Shown: positions 21,087 to 32,212 of the stretch, in pieces | How the letters are laid out: every line of letters starts with the position of its first letter | Numbering within the stretch: position 1 is the stretch's first letter | Assembly (NCBI GenBank): GCA_036250195.1 | Contig: JAVHZZ010000002.1 | Coordinates: 275,926,460-275,990,459 of the forward strand | Direction: 5' to 3' | From: Mixophyes australis | Taxonomy: Eukaryota > Chordata > Amphibia > Anura > Limnodynastidae | DNA length: 64,000 nt | Translations under genes and position numbers: made by a program | Notes under the pieces: model-generated | What the model was told of the DNA's origin: nothing | The model's input: the letters and a program-made list of their open reading frames with translations, nothing else | The model's database searches: none

Positions 21087-23844
21087 ATGCTTGTAAATGC
21101 AAGAAGCCTGACAGGTAAAATGGGGGAGTTAGAACTAGTAGCAATGAATGAGCAGAATGATATTATAGGTTTTACGGAGACCTGGTGGGATGATACACAT
21201 GACTGGGCAGTCAACTTGGAAGGCTATTTTCTCTTCAGGAGGGATAGGGTAAATAAAAGGGGAGGAGGAGTATGTCTTTATATTAAGCCAGAATTAAAAC
21301 CAAGTATTCAGGAAGTTATATACGAGAATATTGGTGATAATATAGAGGCATTGTGGGTGGAAATATCCAGCGGAGGAAAAAGTTCAGAGAAGTTGCTGAT
21401 AGGGATATGCTATAAACCGTCAGATATTAGTACTATTGAGGAAGCCAAACTTATACAGCAAATTGAAAAGGCTACACAACTAGTTCAAATTTTAATTATG
21501 GGGGATTTTAATTATCCGGACATTGATTGGAGTATTGAGACCTGCGGTACAGCTAGGGGAAATAGGTTTCTGAGCACGCTAAAAGACCATTACATGTCCC
21601 AATTATTAGAGGAACCAACTAGGAACCGGACTATACTGGACATAGTAATAACAAACAATGTAGACGTAATATCAAATATTCAAGTAAAGGAGCACTTGGG
21701 AAACAGTGATCATAATATGGTCTCATTTGAAATTAGTTTCCAGAAACAACGGTATAAGGGATCAACTAGGACTTTAAACTTTAGAAAGGCAAATTTTAAT
21801 ATGCTAAAGCAGTCTATAAAGAGCATAGACTGGGACAAAGCCTTTGAAGGAAAAAATACGGAAGAAATGTGGGCTGTCTTTAAAATGTTGTTGGAAACAT
21901 ACACGTATAAGTTCATTCCTACGGGAAATAAATGTAAAAGAATTAAGTCTAAACCAAAGTGGCTAAATAAAAAGGTAAGGGAAGAAATAAAAAAGGAAGT
22001 AGCGTGCATTTAAATTGTTTAAGTCTGAAGGGTCAGAGGAGTCCTTCCATAGGTACAAGGAATGTAATAAAACATGCAAAAAGGAAATTAGATTGGCTAA
22101 ATTAGAAAATAAAAGGCACGTTGCAAAAGAAAGTAAGACAAACCCCAAAAAGTTTTTTAAGTATATAAATGGCAAAAGGATTAAAAAAGATAATATAGGA
22201 CCCCTAAGAAGTGAGATGGGTGAATTGATAAATGATACTAAGGAAAAAGCAGAGGTATTAAACACGTTCTTTTCTTCAGTATTTACCAGAGAGGAACAAA
22301 TGGCAGGAATAATACATAAAAATGGAAATGAAACCATGCCATTAATTAATACTTGGTTGTCAGAGGAAGACGTCCAAAGGCGACTGAAGAATATTAAGAT
22401 AAATAAAGCTCCAGGTCCAGATGGCATACACCCAAGGGTCCTTATGGAGTTAAACTCGGAAATAGCTAGACCGCTATTCTTAATTTTCAGATATTCAATC
22501 TCATCAGCCTCAGTACCAAGGGATTGGCGAATAGCAGATGTGTTGCCATTGTTTAAAAAGGGGACGAGATCACAACCGGAGAATTATAGACCTGTAAGCC
22601 TGACATCAATAGTGGGGAAACTACTGGAAGGTATTTTAAGGGACAGTATTCAGGATTACTTGGTATGCAATAAAATTATTAGTGGGAATCAACATTGATT
22701 TGTGAGGGATAGGTCATGTCAAACTAATCTAATTAGTTTCTACGAGGAAGTTAGTGGGAACTTAGACCAGGGCAGGACAGTAGTTGTGGTCTACTTAGAT
22801 TTTGCAAAGGCCTTTCATACAGTGCCACACAAGAGGTTGGTTTACAAAATAAGGGAACTGGGTCTAGGAATCAACATTTGTACTTGGATCGAAAACTGGT
22901 TAGAGAATAGGGAACAGAGAGTTGTGATAAATGGAACATTTTCTAATTGGTCAAAAGTCTTAAGTGGAGTACCTCAAGGTTCCGTGCTGGGACCACTCCT
23001 TTTTAATATATTTATTAATGACCTTGGTGATGGTTTAGAGAGTAAAGTTTCTATTTTTGCAGATGACACTAAACTCTGTAAGGTAATAAAATCAGAGCAA
23101 GATATTGCTTCTCTACAGAGGGACTTAAATAAACTGGAGGATTGGGCAGCCAAATGGAATATGAGGTTTAACACAGATAAATGTAAGGTTATGCATTCAG
23201 GGATCAAAAACAAGAACGCAATCTTTAAATTAAATAGAATTAATTTAGGAGAATCTATAATGGAAAAGGATTTGGGAGTGCTCGTAGACAGTAGACTTAG
23301 CAATAGTGCTCAATGTCAAGAAGCAGCTGCAAGGGCAAACAAAGTATTGGCATGCATAAAAAGGGGCATAGATGCAAGGGAAGACAGTGTAATTTTGCCA
23401 CTGTATAAATCGTTGGTAAGACCTCATCTTGAATATGCAGTACAGTTCTGGACACCACTCTATAAAAAAGATAATTTGGAACTAGAAAGGGTTCAGAGAA
23501 GGGCAACAAAATTGATAAAGGGTATGGAGTCATTAAGTTATGAGGAAAGGTTAGCCAGTTTAGGCATGTTTACTTTAGAAAAGAGGCGTCTAAGGGGAGA
23601 TATGATTACTATGTACAAATACATTAGGGCTCAATACAGAGAACTTTAATGGGAACTTTTTACCCCAAGGACCATACACAGGACACGTGGTCATCCCCTA
23701 AGGTTAGAGGAGAGGAAATTCCACAACCAGCAAAGGAAGGGGTTCTTTACAGTAAGGGCAGTCAAGATATGGAATTCATTGCAAGGGAATGTTACAATGG
23801 CAGATTCAATAGATATGTTTAAGAAAGGGTTAGACAAATTTTAG
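21087..23844 (+). pseudogene. CR1 ORF2: APE endonuclease and reverse transcriptase
   Basis: The N-terminal endonuclease (21087 to about 21750) shows NARSL, TETWW, GGGVCLYIK, MGDFNYPDIDW and SDHNM, the conserved order of APE-type LINE endonucleases including the catalytic Asp-x-Asn and Ser-Asp-His. The RT begins near 22400 (INKAPGPDGIHPRVL), then RDWRIADVLPLFKKGT, YLDFAKAFHTVPH with catalytic Asp, GVPQGSVLGPLLFNIFINDL, and FADDTKLC with the catalytic Asp pair. The thumb region has LYKSLVRPHLEYAVQFW. The frame is broken by a frameshift near 22010, a TGA at 22696-22698 inside the RT fingers, and a TAA near 23647. Otherwise it reads through to the TAG at 23842-23844, about 919 codons. Few lesions in this length suggest recent decay. 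It lies inside hAT-2, so it is younger than that element. Confidence 0.9.
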
Positions 23845-24100
23845 GCGGAAAGGTGTATCCAGGGATACGACCGTTAATTTAAAATGAAGGATAGTAGTGG
23901 ATATAGGGTACAAATAGGACTGCAATATTGAGTCTGGGGGGATTTTCACAATTGAAACAGATTGGCGGTTGCTTACTCTGGATTAATTTCAAATATAAGT
24001 GCAGGATCGCAGGAGATCCAAAATAGGTTGAACTTGATGGACTGGTGTCTTTTTTCAACCTCATCAACTATGTTGCTATGGTACTATGTTACAATGTTTT
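23845..24100 (+). repeat. CR1 3' untranslated end
   Basis: Contains GAACTTGATGGACTGGTGTC and TTTTTTCAACCTCATCAAC followed by CTATGTTG-CTATGGTA-CTATGTTA octamer-like units. The sequence then returns to non-LINE DNA. Confidence 0.75.
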
Positions 24101-24193
24101 TTTCATACACTGTCAAACAAAGATTGCAGCAGTTCTTCCCAGTGATAAGAAAAAGGCAATTGTCATGTCTGGGCATAAGACCAAAAATCCACC

Positions 24194-24968
24194 TCTTATG
24201 TGTGGAATTATTTTTCCACAAATCCCCACAACAGTTGTCTAGCCATTTGTAGTGTTTGTAAAGCCACACTCAGTAGAGCTAGGGACCTTAACCATCTAGG
24301 ATCCTCATCCACGTTACGGCATTAGAAGGGAGTTCATGGAAACTTATGCTAAAACAATAATAACAAGTAGTCCAGCATCATCTACCTCCCTTCTCTCATC
24401 TAGATCCCAGCACCTGCAATCTACACCCCCAACACCTTCATTAATATCCTCACAAGTGATGGGAGTTAGTCCTGCATCCAAGTTGCTAAGGTGAGATGAC
24501 TCCTCCACTAACCATGATTACTCTGAAGAATTATTGAGCGTTAGTCCCGCTGCTGCTGCTACTGCTTGGCTGTTGACTGTTACACAATCCTTTGCTAGAG
24601 GAAGAAAGTAAGAAAGCTGTCACCCAGTCGCAAAGCGCATCACAGACGCCAGGGGGACTATGCTAGTATTAGATCTGCGTCCAATATCCACTATTAATGC
24701 AGCTGGTTTTAAACAGTTACTTGAGGTCTTCTGTCCCTATTACCAAATTCCATCACAACACCATTTTACTAGAAAAGCTATTCCTCACCTCTACCAGAAG
24801 GTTCATAAAAATGTAATTATTGGGCTACAAAATGCATTTCTACCCACTGTACACTTAACCACAGATATGGGGACAAGCGGAACTGGGCAAACTAAAGATT
24901 ATATGACTGTGACAGCCCACTGGGTTGGTGATTCGCCTTCATCTTGTTGCCTGCAAATTCAGAAGTAA
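24194..24968 (+). pseudogene. hAT transposase N-terminal part with BED zinc finger
   Basis: Two plus-strand pieces. At 24194-24345 a BED-type finger reads SYVWNYFSTNPHNSC, then CSVCKATLS and LRH, with CxxC and a later His pair, interrupted by a TAG at 24323-24325. At 24660-24968 an open frame has DLRPISTINAAGFKQLLEVF, HHFTRKAIPHLYQKV and HLTTDMGTSG...DYMTVTAHW, which matches the conserved region before and around the first catalytic Asp of ZBED-like hAT transposases (LTTDxWTS). Between them lies unconserved Ser/Pro-rich linker. The catalytic C-terminal half and dimerisation domain are missing; the sequence switches to a leader-type repeat unit at about 24953. The orientation is opposite to the hAT-2 N-terminal ORF, so this is either a separate insertion or an inverted internal segment. 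Confidence 0.75.
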
Positions 24969-25159
24969 AGCCTGCAAGGACTAGTATTTACATTTCAGCA
25001 ATGAGAATTAGCAATGCAGCTCTCCTTTTTGTGTTGCCGATATAACACACTTTTTGAGTCAGAATGACAAGATCTTGCATTATGACTAACCTTACAAGAA
25101 GATGCCCCACTGACAGTTGCAGAATTAGCACTCATAGAGAAATGCCAAGGCCTGATTTT

Positions 25160-25416
25160 TTTCTTTGCCACTGCGTGTGTAGAATGGCATGTTGGCAATT
25201 TTATTTTTTTCGGCACTTAACTATACCTTGATTACAGGAATTTTTTTTCTTGACCAAGGTAAAATGTATTTTTTTACATTTTTGTTTGCCGGACTTAAAA
25301 ACACTATGTACTTTTACATAGGCTTTACCAGATGACGTGCAGAGATTACTATCATCATGACTATTGGCAGTAGCTGTTTGGTGCTCCTGCTCTTCTGTGT
25401 ACTGCTGTGAATCCAT
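25160..25416 (-). pseudogene. hAT-2 N-terminal ORF remnant
   Basis: Starts MDSQQYTEEQEHQTATANSH at the first ATG downstream (minus sense) of the leader units, then TSSGKAYVKVHSVFKSGK, both homologous to hAT-1 and hAT-3 N-termini. Near 25160-25195 the block for ASMPFYTRSG is still recognisable in another frame. So there is at least one frameshift, and an early stop after KCRKK. Function unknown. Confidence 0.65.
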
Positions 25417-25423
25417 TTCGATA

Positions 25424-25650
25424 AAACCCTACATTTTTTGGTGCAAATTCAGAAAAAAAGCCAACAAGGACTAGTATATTATATTTGTATTTCAGCAATG
25501 ACAAATTCAGCAATGGAGCTCTTGTCTTTGGGTGTATATAAGACCCTACACTTTCTGGTGCAAATTCAGAAAAAAAGCCTGCAGGACTAGTATATTATAT
25601 TTGCATTTCAGCAATGACAAATTCAGCAATGGAGCTTTGTTGAACACTGC
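25424..25650 (-). repeat. ~117-bp leader units of hAT-2
   Basis: Two units (ACCCTACA at 25426 and 25543) with GGTGCAAATTCAGAAAAAAA, AGGACTAGTATATTATATTT and TTCAGCAATG blocks. A third, partial unit lies out of place at about 24953-25020. They are reverse-complement homologues of the hAT-4 units at 57655-58130. Confidence 0.8.
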
Positions 25651-25906
25651 TACCACCCTCCTCTTTCACATCTGTACGATTGCCTGCCCAACTGCTCTAC
25701 ACTCTATCCTACCTCTTCTGTATCCCTCTCTCAAATGGCTCTAGATCGCCGTGGAGGGCGGTATTTGTAGATTCCAAAACTCGCGAGATCCGATGATGTC
25801 ACAGTGATGTTTTGCCTCGTTTTGGAATCCGAAAAAGTGCGAAAGTACCGAGCAGGCTAAGTTCGGGTGGGCTCGGTTTTCGGGAAACTGAGCTCGCCCA
25901 TCTCTA

Positions 25907-26885
25907 ATATATTCAGTATAAATATATATTATAAGGGCACAGTCCACAGTCGTGCCTTTATATTAAGGTTGCATATAATAAACGGCATTCTGCAATGTTA
26001 AATCTGTGAGAGGACGGCATTTTTAAAGGTATTAAAGGTATTAAGCTGAAATTTGACATGCGAATGGAGAACCGCCCATAGGTGCCGCAAATTTCAGAAG
26101 AAAAAGAATAAAAAAATGACAAATTAGGAATAATCTATCACTTCCTGTTTTGCAAAAGTCACCGTTTGTCTGTTTTTTTGGGGAGAGCGTAACTCAATGT
26201 ACAGGAGGTTTTTAAGACTTGGGGTCTGTTTTGTTAGAAATCTATTAGGGCTGAGGAGGGCTTTTGAGGAGAAAGTTGTACTTTTTTAAAATATGCTCCA
26301 TTTTAAAGATAGGGGATTTCTCAGAATTTCATAACGTTGCGCATGTCAGATAGAGGTGTATTCTGGGTGTACTTAGAATGGCTTCACTTGCGAGTACAAT
26401 TATGGCTGACCCCTCTGGAAGAAATAGCTATATTTGTGGGCTACAAGGAGGTTGGCCTGGGTTTTGAGCTTTCAGGACACACACACAAGCATTTTTAGCC
26501 TTGGCACCGCACTCATTATAAAGTTTAATGGGTCCATGCGGTGCCATAGGCGGATGTTACAGAGCTCATTTTAATCTACCCCCCCCTAGTTACGTCAGTT
26601 AATTTATTCACTGCACTGAGCTGGGGGCGGGAGATTTCAAACTCCTCTGTGTTGTTGCTGGAGTTGAAGATATTGGATTTATGCTGTAGCACTCAGGAGC
26701 TGACAACCGATGCATTAATAGTAGTGTTGTTCTTACTGTACATACATACATATCGACCTCAGACCTGAGTAACTTTACACACTACCAGACATCGATCCAG
26801 TTCATAGACCCCACCCTTGTCCTAGGAAAATCCCTTTTCTATAGACTGCAGCCTGTGTCAGTGTCATTCATAGGGAATGACACCT
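25907..26885. other. Gene-free interval
   Basis: No reading frame, TIR or tandem structure that I can support. Confidence 0.45.
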
Positions 26886-26889
26886 ATAT

Positions 26890-28215
26890 GTTTGCAATTC
26901 GATCCCCCTTCCCTCCCGCAGCAGTGTGTTTGTGATCCCGATCCCATCCTCACACCAGCAGTGTGTTTGCGATCCCGATCCCCCCTCTCCTATCCTCCCC
27001 CCAGCAGTGTGTTTGCAATCCAGATCTTCTCCCTCCCCACAGCAGTGTGTTTGCGATCCTGATCCCCCCTTCCTCCCTCCCCCCAGCAGTGTGTTTATGA
27101 TCCCGACCCTCCCCCCCCCTCTTCCCAGCACTGTATTTGCAATCCCGATCCACCCCTCCCTCCTTACAGCAGTGTGTTTGCAATCTCGATCCCACTCCTC
27201 ATCCCAGCAGTGTGTTTGCAATCTTAATCCCCCCTCTCCCTCCCTCCCCTAGCAGTGTGTTTGCAATCCAGATCCCCTTCCTCCCCACTGCAGTGTGTTT
27301 GCGATTCCCAAACAGCAGTGTGTTTGCGATCCCGATCCCCCCTCTCCCATCCTCCCCCCAGCAGTGTGTTTACGATCCAGATCCCCTCCCTCCCCACAGC
27401 AGTATGTTTGCGATCCTGATCCCCCCTTCCTCCCTCCCCCCAGCAGTGTGTTTATGATCCTGACCCTCCCCCCCTCTCTCCCCCCAGCACTGGGTTTGCA
27501 ATCCCGATCCACCCCTCCCTCCTTACAGCAGTGTGTTTGCAATCCCGATCCCCCTCCTCATCCCAGCAGTGTGTTTGCAATCTCAATCCCCCCCTCTCCC
27601 TCCCTCCCCTAGCAGTGTGTTTGCAATCCAGATCCCCTTCCTCCCCACAGCAGTGTGTTTGCGATCCCAAACAGCAGTGTGTTTGCAATCCCGATCCCCC
27701 CTCTCCCATCCTCCCCCCCTGCAGTGTGTTTACGATCCAGATCCCCTCCCTTCCCACAGCAGTATGTTTGCGATCCTGATCCCCCCTTCCTCCCTCCAGC
27801 AGTGTGTTTATGATCCCATCCCTCCCCCCCAGCACTGTGTTTGCAATCCCGATCCACCCCTCCCTCCTCACAGCAGTGTGTTTGCGATCCCGATCCCCCC
27901 TCCCTCTCCCCAGCAGTGTATTTGCTATCCAGACCCCCCTCCCTCCCCAAGCAGTGTGTTTGTGATCCCGACCCCCCTCCCTCCCCCCAGCAGTGTGTTT
28001 GTGATCCTGATCGCCCCTTCCTCCCCCCACCAGTGTGTTTGCGATCCCGACCCCCCCTCTCTTCCCTCCAGCAGAGCCTTTGTGATTCTGATCCCTTTCC
28101 CACAGCAGTGTGTTTGCGATCCCGAACTCCCGTCCCTCCGCAAAGCAGTGTGTTTGAGATACCGATCCCCCCTCCCTCCCCACAGCAGTGTGTTTGCGAT
28201 CCCGATCCCCACTCC
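26890..28215. repeat. C-rich minisatellite with ~360-bp higher-order repeats
   Basis: Monomers of about 40-45 bp with the core CAGCAGTGTGTTTGCGATCC followed by C-rich spacer (CCCCCCTCCCTCC). Monomer variants recur in order (TTTATGATCC, GCACTG.., TTTGCAATCTC, CAAACAGCAG). This gives higher-order units of about 360 bp starting near 26958, 27313 and 27673; the last is degraded. Stop-poor composition leaves long frames open on both strands. I treat these as non-coding. Confidence 0.9.
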
Positions 28216-30125
28216 CTCTTAGAGGTCTTAGAACAAAGGACAGTCCACGGTGCAGGCTACACGGCAAAACCTCTCACCTTGGGTCCAGTGTCTAGGAAAA
28301 ATGGTCTGGGATTGGGGCTACCTGTTGAGGGCGGTGAATTGGGGTATGGTTTCTACCTGGCCCTTTACCCATAGATCCCTGCATTTTGCCCACAACCTGT
28401 GCTCCCCCCCTACAAGCTCCCTGCGGCCATACTGTTATCCAGCACTGCAGCAGTGGTCTCTGGGAAATTGGGGACAACACACAACATACCATCTCCTTGT
28501 CCTGTCTCCCAATCCATTTGACTCTTGTCCCTGTGACACAATACCGGTTTACACCTTTCCTTTGTAGGAACAGGGTTAAGTCTGGAAGTAACCTCCTGCA
28601 ATAATCTTGTCTCTATCCCTAGCTGAGGTTCTTCTTGGGGACTAAGGGACAAAGAACCTTCCTTTCCCCTAGACTCAGATATTGGGGAGCCCACTAATTT
28701 TGGTACAGATGGGTACACACTAATATTCTGCCACACTACTCCTTCTTCACCTGGCTTAATATACAAAGGTTCAAGGTGGGCCTCATATGCCTGTGATCTT
28801 CTCACATCTGTCTTTACCAGAACCTCTAGAGAACTAGCTAAGCTACCCACCTTCTCCCTCTTAAGCTCCAGTAAGTGGGATCCTCTCTGTGTCCACTTTA
28901 AAGCACAGATGGATACACAATTTTCCTCTGCCCTCCCTCCAAGTCACACGTTGCCCTTACTTCAGTACACATTACCTCTGGACATACCCTGTTAATGCAT
29001 CAGACTCCATAACAACTTCAGCTAGCACAGATTGCACATGCATTTTACCCAAAGCAGTATCATATGCAGCATTGATAACACTATTGCCTGCTTCCCTTAT
29101 CTCAGGACAGGGAGTCTGTAAAGGGACAGGGTTAGATTGCAACACAACACAATTTACCATATTGTAAGCAGACACATCTATCATTGCAGGAGCTGGAGGA
29201 AGGAGGTTTGGAGAGACTGATTCAGGATCAGTGTTACCTTCTGGCAGCCCCCTTCACTTCCCCTCAGGAAATGACTCTAGGATATTGTCACCTTCTGCAG
29301 GCAGTCCTCCTCCCTCCCCCTCAGGGGTTAATTCTGAGGACTTGGCCTGCACTGCTTGCTGGTTTGTAACACTGACACTTCAGACAGTTTACATATTTCA
29401 GGTACAATAAGACATACATGTTCCCTGTCACACCCTAGTTTACACATTTCAGGTACAATTGAACATACATTTTCCCTGTCACATCCTGGTACCTGGGGAT
29501 AAACATGGTTAATGAATCCTTAACATCACTACTAGCGACATAATGAGATAACATCCTGCCTAAATCGGTTCCATACAAAACATTTGTAGGAATATTGTCA
29601 TCTATCCCTATCTCATGAAAAGATGTCAGTGGGAAAACATGTTTAGATTCTACCACAGTAACAGCTCTGGCACTAACATCATTATATATTTCACTATTAT
29701 TTGGGGTGTCCAAATTATCCTCGATTGCATCAGGATCTTAGCATAAATCATCATAATTGCCAGAGTTAACACTGGCACCTATTTTCTTCTCACCCTCACA
29801 TTTCTCTAGCACATTACCAGATGCAAAATGTTCACAGAGCATTTCAGGTTCTTTACACAAAGTCACATCATTGCCAGGTTCAGCATTATTGAATACTACC
29901 TGAGATGAGTCACACGGTACAACAGAATTAGAGATAGCGGGAACAACATTTGCAGGAACATACTGAGAAATTAGATCAGTACACACTAACACACTTGTGG
30001 GATTATTTTCAGACACTTCCACTTCTTCCACAGAAATAATCTTCTCAACAATTATGTCCTCTTTGCAATCAGCCTCCTTTAGTAGCAATTTCTTTGCAGC
30101 CTCTGGTAGAGCGCTGCTAGCATCA
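28216..30125 (-). pseudogene. Internal region of an LTR retroelement, unassigned
   Basis: Minus-strand frames (28410-28850, 29435-29713, 29738-30190) continue downstream from the SAP-like ORF and are acidic and Ser/Thr-rich, with some cross-frame continuity. I recognise no protease, RT or integrase. It may be a long gag-like region broken by frameshifts, or internal filler of a non-autonomous element. The region stops at the minisatellite, where the 3' half and 3' LTR would be expected. Confidence 0.4.
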
Positions 30126-30569
30126 TCACGCTTTCCCCAGCAGAGTAAATGGGGCCTCTGGGTGCAAAATCGTTGTAGCATATCCCACATTGACTGTAGC
30201 CGGCAGGGGCACCTTTTCCTCGTGGGCCAACCCTATAGGCTGAATGTTTGCTTCTCCAGCTTGTGAAAGAAGCTGCTGCCTGCATGTTTTGTTGTGGCAG
30301 GAGACACCTCGCAGCTGACCTTCTTCAATTAGCTCTGCCATACTCTTCATGGTAAGTGGATCCTTTGGATTTGGGACAATGTACCCACTTGGATCCTCTG
30401 GTTCTGTCTTGGTCCCCAGCTCAGGTTCCATATCACATTGTTTCTTTGCATCATCCTCTGCTAATCTGCCAACCAGCACCTTTTTAGTTTTATCTGTCCA
30501 GTCAAGACCTCGCTGCTCACAGAGGGAAATCAAAACTTTTTTGGCTTTTATCTTATAAGCAGTTGCCAT
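30126..30569 (-). CDS. SAP-like N-terminus of an LTR-element gag-type protein
   Basis: A 147-residue frame starting MATAYKIKAKKVLISLCEQR about 197 bp downstream of the LTR end, the expected place for a first retroelement ORF. Residues 9-40 (KKVLISLCEQRGL...KKVLVGRLAEDD) fit a SAP-type helix-turn-helix (LxxLCxxRGL...K..LVxRLxxxD), a DNA-binding fold found at the start of some retrotransposon gag proteins. The rest is low in hydrophobic residues and unassigned. The following frame overlaps at its end, so a frameshift is probable. An alternative is a small host-like SAP protein, but the LTR context argues against it. Confidence 0.5.
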   Translation of the reverse strand: MATAYKIKAKKVLISLCEQRGLDWTDKTKKVLVGRLAEDDAKKQCDMEPELGTKTEPEDPSGYIVPNPKDPLTMKSMAELIEEGQLRGVSCHNKTCRQQLLSQAGEANIQPIGLAHEEKVPLPATVNVGYATTILHPEAPFTLLGKA

Positions 30570-30765
30570 CTCTCACAGTATTATGCCAAATAAAAAAGAG
30601 AAGAAAAACAAGAGAGGGGGGGGAATCAAATTGCTGTATGTAATCTAATGTTTTAAGCATTGAGCTCAGTCTCTGGTGAATTAGTCTGTATTTCCTTTCT
30701 CAGGCATCACACAACCCTAATTCACTAAGTTCTTAAAAAATTATCCCACAAGTTTGCCACCAATT

Positions 30766-31432
30766 TGTCACGAACAACACTCACCAGAGCCTACATGATG
30801 CGTGTGTGACACAGGGTTAACCAAAAAACAACCACCTGGTCTGTCTAAAATGATTAAATCCTTCCCTATTTATGCCACACACTAGCTTTGCCATACCAAC
30901 TATGCCACCACCAAGGTTTTTTAATGAAGAGCTGACACTCTTATTTAGGTAGCCTTCGGTTCTCCCTAGAATTAAGCACAATTTACTTTAATCAGAGTTA
31001 ACATAAACCACAAATGTTATCCTCGTTTCAATTATGTAGCGTCTCGACCAAACTGTTGCATGAATTCGTAAGAACACAGAGACTTAAACTTATGAAGTGT
31101 AATTTAATATGGAAAATACATCCACAATGCTTAAGATAAAACAGTTAATAAATGGCATACAAATATAATGCAATTGTTTCTTATAAAATAAAAAGTTTTT
31201 GGTGCTGGCAGAAGCAGGAAAAATGGGACACTCTTCAATATCAGATTGACTCCCAAAAGTGAACAAATTATTACAGTCACAGTGCAGTTTTAAAAACAAG
31301 CTGCAGGGCCTGTGATGTCAGAACATCCTGTGATGTCAGAACAAAATGGTCTGTGAGAATGCAAATTAGGGTTTTATGACTCTGCTAGAGAAACACTTTT
31401 TTAAGACAGGTTTTTGTTACCCTGTCCTAACA
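30766..31432 (-). mobile_element. LTR of the SAP-gag retroelement (5' LTR)
   Basis: On the minus strand it begins TGTTAGGACAGGGTAAC (at 31432) and ends GTTGTTCGTGACA (30766). It is followed by AATTGGTGGCAAACTTGTGG, a plausible primer-binding region just inside the element. Length 667 bp, with TG...CA ends. No second copy is in the window, so the boundary rests on motif evidence. Confidence 0.6.
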
Positions 31433-31736
31433 TTTCACCAGTATGACTTACAAACATGATTTTACCTCCACAAAACAGGTCATAAGTTCCCCTTCATCTG
31501 CACACCACACATGCCTCTGGTAAGTATGATATTAGGGAAAATTATATGATATTTTCCTGTGACCCTATTCAGCTTGAATTTGTCATTAACATATAACCAT
31601 GTCTCTGCAGTCGGCATGCCTGAGGCCTCCCAGACGTGTTAGATTTCATTGTCTTGAAAGAGATATTTTCAAAGGGTTTCACGTTTGCGACCTGCCATAA
31701 ATGATACAAGGTGCTACAATGGATCCAGGCTCTTAT
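31433..31736. other. Gene-free spacer
   Basis: No feature recognised between the two LTR fragments. Confidence 0.4.
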
Positions 31737-31875
31737 CTACCTTTTTCTGTACTGTTTTGGATATGATTGCTGAACCAGCATTGGAACTGTTTTACCATCC
31801 TGACAACTGCGAAAAAACAGTTAAATGGTTCAGCATACCTGTGTCGTGTTCCTGTGAATGCTGTACTTTCTCACA
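31737..31875 (+). mobile_element. 5' LTR fragment of the Gmr1-like element
   Basis: Nearly colinear with the last ~140 bp of the LTR at 41448-41866, ending TTTCTCACA. The upstream two thirds of the LTR are missing. Confidence 0.8.
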
Positions 31876-32212
31876 AGTGGTGTCATCATGGGATCTGTAG
31901 GAAAGGTAAAACACAGCCGTCCTCCCAGCCTCCAGACGCAAGGGTGGTGAGTGGAGTCTGTTAAAAACCACTTTAATACATCAAACTGATTAAAATGTAT
32001 TGCTGTGAAGAGACAAACCTTTGTACTGGGAACTGATTAGCAGCTGGTTTGGTTGCAAAAGAAAGCAAAAGTTAAACACTGCTGGTCATTGTAGTGCCAC
32101 AGTTGTTAAAGGTTCAAACTGTGAATTGGGTGTGGTCCAAAAACTTTTGCTGTTTACCTGAATGCTGAAAGAAGCTAGGTTTCATTTCCCAGCACAAACT
32201 CCTGTGGTAATG
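31876..32212 (+). other. Leader of the Gmr1-like element
   Basis: Lies between LTR end and gag ATG. No ORF. The first copy of the TAATG target duplication, which contains the gag ATG, ends at 32212. Confidence 0.6.

Larger units (their letters stand above)
20335..24100 (+). mobile_element. CR1-type LINE, nearly full length
   Basis: Contains an SGNH-hydrolase ORF1 (20410-20913), a ~170-bp inter-ORF gap, an ORF2 with endonuclease and RT (21087-23844), and a ~250-bp 3' end finishing in imperfect CTATGTTA-type octamer units (about 24066-24093). The 5' boundary is approximate, set where hAT-2 sequence appears to stop. Vertebrate CR1 elements have this ORF1 esterase plus ORF2 APE/RT organisation. 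Confidence 0.88.
20024..25906 (-). mobile_element. hAT-2: hAT-like element split by a CR1 LINE
   Basis: The left end TAGAGGTACTCACTGACCCC and TTTTGG-rich subterminal sequence match hAT-1. The right end ...CTCGCCCATCTCTA (to 25906) also matches. Flanks ATATATAT and ATATATTC are compatible with a duplication in a TA run but not decisive. About 3.8 kb of CR1 LINE sits inside (about 20335-24100). The remainder has a plus-strand BED/hAT transposase piece, a minus-strand N-terminal ORF homologous to hAT-1, and two ~117-bp leader units. The mixed orientation means the interior is rearranged. Confidence 0.75.

Noticed and set aside
26868..28374. Long open frames on both strands (for example 27452-28267 minus and 27533-28222 plus)
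   Set aside because: They follow the period and composition of a C-rich minisatellite with few possible stops in any frame. Several frames are open at once and the peptides are short repeats without domain character.
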